Shown here piece after piece: positions 61,901 to 64,000 of a DNA stretch of 64,000 nt. Origin of the DNA: Niastella soli (GTDB taxonomy: Bacteria; Bacteroidota; Bacteroidia; Chitinophagales; Chitinophagaceae); NCBI RefSeq assembly GCF_017742245.1, contig NZ_JAGHKO010000003.1, positions 1-64,000 of the forward strand, read 5' to 3'. The notes beneath the pieces are model-generated. The model was not told the DNA's origin, did no database searches, and worked only from the letters and a program-made list of their open reading frames with translations. Positions within the stretch are counted from its first letter, which is position 1. Each line of letters opens with the position of its first letter. A program made the translations under genes and the position numbers.

Positions 61901-64000
61901 ATCAAGTCATCATCGGTGGTTCCCCAGGGGGTAATGTCCAGCGGTATCTTGATCTCATAGAAGTTACTGATTAGGTCATTACCCAACCGTACAATGGCAT
62001 ACAGCTCACCATTCTTGAGGTCACCGGCGCTTTTAGCCGATTCGGCGTGTACGTACATCTGTAACTGCTTATACTGGCGAAGATCGAGGTTCAGGGTTTT
62101 GAACACACCTCTTGCATCGCCTTTGTTCAGGTTACAAACCTGCAAACTCAGTGATTGTTCGTTCTGCAACAGGTTTACGTTGTTGTTGCTCAATTGTTGC
62201 TGACGAATTACGCCGGGGGGTGTTTTATAGTTAACAGGGTATCTGGAAGCATTTTCTTCCACATTCACGGCCAGTTGTTTTACTACGGTTGGGGTGTTGC
62301 CGGGAATGGGCACATACTGGTTGGTAGTATCCAGCAGGTAATTGAACTGACGCCATTGGTTTCGCACCAGTTCCAGTTTGGCAAAACGCAATACCACTGA
62401 ATCTTCGAAGCCGTGCATGAACATCCGGATGAACCGGATTGACTTGAAGTCGGGAATGTTACCAATCTTTTTTTCGTATTCCCTGATAGGGATGCGGAAC
62501 AGGTACCAGGTTTCAGTGGGGCCGCCACTAACATGTACTGCAATACTATCAGTAATATAGTTGCCGCCAACATGCATATCGCCTTTCTTCAATTCTACCT
62601 TGTACTGGAAATACTCTTCCAGTTCGTTTAGCGTATTATCGCGGTTGAATTCTTCCTGGTCGGGATACAGCGTAAAGGCGCTTACAAATTTATCGCCGCT
62701 GCTGGCAACGGGCGAGTTGCCTTGTGGGTTGTTGATATTCTTATAACGTATAAGGATCCCGTCATTGGAAGTGAATGCCGAGTTGCGGTAATTAACGTAG
62801 TCGTCGCTGGAAGGGTCATTTATCGCACCTTGATATGCGGCTGAACCAATGTTTTGCAGTTGGTTTAAGTAACCCTGGAATTTTTGTTGCTCGGCGTCAT
62901 CCACCAAACCATCAAAACCAGCATCCTGCAGTGGGCGGTCGGCCGGGTCGTTACTGAATGCCTGGGTTACCTGAATGGGGTTGGCAGGGACCTTACCCCA
63001 GCGGGTGGCCGTATCTTCCCGCGCGGTGGTAACGGAGCCGCTGATGCCATTTTCAAAAAAGCGTTTACCATCTTTTAAAACGTCTTCTGAAATGTTACCG
63101 AGGTTGAAGTACAGTTCACCACCTGAGCTGCCGGGGTTCATGATGTAGGGATCTTGTAACCAAAACTCAATGAACTCCACGTTGCCGGTTTCAAAGTCAA
63201 CCTGGTCAAGACCGCGCATAATACCACCCCAACGTTTTTGCGGGTTTAATAACCGGCCGTTGGAGGCAATGCTTCCTGGGCGGGCATCGTAGTTATATGG
63301 ACCTCTTTCGGTAGGGTAATAAGCCATATCGAAAGTTACCAGGCTGCCCTGACCGAGGTCGGGTGTTTTTTGCGGGTAAATATCTTTTACGTTCACAGAG
63401 CGAACACGCGGGTCGTTCAGTAAACTTTTATTGATGGGGTTGTCAGGACTGGTCTTGTCCTGCAATACCGGTTCAATGTTATACCAGGCCAGTTTGGCGC
63501 GGTTGAAACCATAGTCGAGCGTATCGCGCATGGTTGCTTCGGGAAACAGGCCATTGCCGGCGGGGGTAGAAGCCAATCCCCAGCTTACAAGCGGGAAGCG
63601 CAGGTCAATAGCATTACGGGCCCCTTCAAAGTCATCGATGAACACCTGGCTTTCGCTGCCCTTACCAATTTGTGGTGGGTGACCTGGTTTCAGGTAAGCA
63701 GCCTCACCATACGCGGTAATGGTACTCATTTCAGTGGTATGGTAAAAAGGCAGTTTATCTAACCAGCGGGTAATGCGCGGCGCCTGGGTCATGTAGTTGA
63801 AGTCTGCCCCATACATGGTATTACGAATGGGATCTTCATTATAACTGGTTTTGGTAAAGAAGGGGCGTTCACCCAATCTTACAATGGAGGCGCCTATTGA
63901 TAATTGTTCTTTGGCGGTTTGTTTGGCCAGGTAGTCGAGGCGTAAACCCATAAAGTTTCGCTGCTGCATGCCATACCCGGCATTGTTCTCAAACTGCACA
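58996..64000 (-). CDS. sprA: T9SS outer-membrane translocon SprA (C-terminal part, runs off window)
   Basis: The 1667 residues inside the window are the C-terminal portion of a protein usually over 2,200 residues; the true start lies beyond 64000. SprA (Sov) is the giant 36-strand outer-membrane barrel that forms the type IX secretion channel and is needed for gliding in many relatives. Recognisable segments: SQVFIDDFEGARNAIDLRFPLVSWGLAS, EFWLQDPYIMNPGSSGGELYFNLGNISEDVLKDGKRFFE, and the final barrel strands (YDKYFTFDRTYNLRWDLTRSLNLDFTALN, TAELDFTRLYAKSRLLR, RTVSLSLIDYQLSESRSTEFTIGAGYRKRG). The stop is followed by a terminator. A type A and a type B cargo and a PorD-like protein are also in the window. 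Confidence 0.95.
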   Translation of the reverse strand, partial: VQFENNAGYGMQQRNFMGLRLDYLAKQTAKEQLSIGASIVRLGERPFFTKTSYNEDPIRNTMYGADFNYMTQAPRITRWLDKLPFYHTTEMSTITAYGEAAYLKPGHPPQIGKGSESQVFIDDFEGARNAIDLRFPLVSWGLASTPAGNGLFPEATMRDTLDYGFNRAKLAWYNIEPVLQDKTSPDNPINKSLLNDPRVRSVNVKDIYPQKTPDLGQGSLVTFDMAYYPTERGPYNYDARPGSIASNGRLLNPQKRWGGIMRGLDQVDFETGNVEFIEFWLQDPYIMNPGSSGGELYFNLGNISEDVLKDGKRFFENGISGSVTTAREDTATRWGKVPANPIQVTQAFSNDPADRPLQDAGFDGLVDDAEQQKFQGYLNQLQNIGSAAYQGAINDPSSDDYVNYRNSAFTSNDGILIRYKNINNPQGNSPVASSGDKFVSAFTLYPDQEEFNRDNTLNELEEYFQYKVELKKGDMHVGGNYITDSIAVHVSGGPTETWYLFRIPIREYEKKIGNIPDFKSIRFIRMFMHGFEDSVVLRFAKLELVRNQWRQFNYLLDTTNQYVPIPGNTPTVVKQLAVNVEENASRYPVNYKTPPGVIRQQQLSNNNVNLLQNEQSLSLQVCNLNKGDARGVFKTLNLDLRQYKQLQMYVHAESAKSAGDLKNGELYAIVRLGNDLISNFYEIKIPLDITPWGTTDDDLIWPAANNLDLSLDRLTSLKVRRNNSGQTYKYYQETDTDGKQFAILGNPNLGEVRSFFIGVQNVNRQDACTEVWFNELRLSGLDEHGAYAAVGRLDIKLADLGTIYIAGSTRSTGWGTLEQRVNERSREAYNQVDIATNLELGKLLPAKAGISIPVYASYSKTVTTPEYDPYDLDIKLKDKLSAATAAQKDSIRNDAIDVKTIKTVNFTNVKKNNTNGKKQQIWSIENFDVSYSYYKEEQHNPLIESNEVVRHRAGLGYNYTGTPKYWEPAKGMFKTRSPWVAPVKDFNLNPLPTLLGFRADVNRQMGIYRPRSVGTPKNLVPETYDKYFTFDRTYNLRWDLTRSLNLDFTALNRAWVDEDSGRLDEAEKKRMWNNFWKGGRTISYNHKATVSYTLPTSKIPILDWTTVRAGYSATYDWLAASLLARELGNTLSNTQSKNLTAELDFTRLYAKSRLLRAFDEDIPPPPPVPGAKKTDSTGKKKRDKNEPLHLNGAARFGGRILTMLKRVNVQYSENATSTIYGYTDSTHVLGMNWKSMAPGLGFIFGKQPDTNFVNMMAQKGWLTADSNFNYQNRQDYQQKLNITATLIPIRDLTIDLTVEKTFGKMYQELYKDTTGSGASFARLNPYTSGSFSVTYIALNTMFTPVKPNEVTSTFLKFQDYRLALSKRLAEQNPYWQALDPNKKFTSDGYYAGYGRYAQDVLIPAFIAAYTGKSPSEAPLIKQDNPNIKSNPFSGILPRPNWRLTYNGLTRIPGMEKIFTNFTITHGYTGTLSMNSFQSSLLYQDSLRLAYPSFIDTITGNFIPYFLVPNISLSEQFVPLIDMDMQFTNQLTARFEYKKSRTVSLSLIDYQLSESRSTEFTIGAGYRKRGAFSWIKFKGKPLQNDASFRLDVGLRDDITANSRLDQDQALPTNGQKVITINPTIDYVISNRVNLKLYFEQRRVEPKISTSPPITTTRCGVQLRISLAQ

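Overview
The window is chromosomal DNA from a member of the Bacteroidota, most likely family Chitinophagaceae (Niastella/Chitinophaga-like). This rests on several observations: a SprA-type T9SS translocon gene, T9SS type A and type B C-terminal sorting domains, a PorD-like DUF4835 protein, DUF4296/DUF5916/DUF1080 families, promoters matching TTTG-N19-21-TAnnTTTG, weak or absent Shine-Dalgarno sequences, and the bamD-rpoZ-coaBC-porD gene order. I see no rRNA, tRNA, CRISPR array, phage or insertion sequence. Assignments are by eye; no database search was possible.

Layout. 1-660 is gene-free and packed with structured repeats. 661-4946 (+): a frameshifted small secreted protein, an ApbE flavinyltransferase, a Tat-exported Gfo/Idh/MocA oxidoreductase and a double-DUF1080 protein; the last two suggest exported 3-keto-glycoside chemistry. 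5386-8424 (-): a secreted hypothetical, a tandem universal stress protein and a GpgS-like glycosyltransferase fused to a HAD phosphatase. 9050-9265 is a 31-unit heptamer array. 9347-11169 (-): an RRM RNA-binding protein and the rpsF-rpsR-rplI operon. 11690-16669 (-): a 1659-residue T9SS cargo with a PHP-type domain. 17017-20005 (+): a hypothetical and htpG. 20163-27356 (-): an RND efflux operon (adaptor, pump, outer-membrane factor) preceded by an AraC regulator. 27638-30403 (-): recJ and a polyprenyl synthase. 30609-37908 (+): an OmpA-family protein, bamD, rpoZ, coaBC, porD-like, DUF4296 lipoprotein, and both subunits of a 3-oxoacid CoA-transferase. 37905-43131: a signalling area with two NarL-type response regulators, a histidine kinase, two multi-TM proteins (one lacking a normal start codon) and a small conserved hypothetical. 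43428-46189 (+): a coiled-coil secreted protein, pdeM and a histone-deacetylase-family enzyme. 46415-50206 (-): a DUF5916 outer-membrane protein and an XRE-S24 repressor. 50315-58411 (+): guaB, an Lnb-like DUF4105 protein, an alpha/beta hydrolase, a T9SS type B PKD protein, an SDR and a secreted hypothetical. 58996-64000 (-): the C-terminal part of SprA, running off the window.

How the genes connect. Three strands of the type IX secretion system occur here: the translocon (SprA), a periplasmic factor (PorD-like) and two probable cargo proteins. Envelope biogenesis recurs (BamD, OmpA, RND pump, Lnb-like protein). The stress block pairs a universal stress protein with a possible one-polypeptide glucosylglycerate pathway.

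The least explained content is intergenic. Spacers repeatedly show 7-bp phasing with unrelated words. Other spacers show 11-bp phasing. There is also a family of hairpins with a constant loop (about TTCGGCTGCGCCTCA) and changing, mutually complementary stems. These three patterns are the best candidates for undescribed biology in this window.
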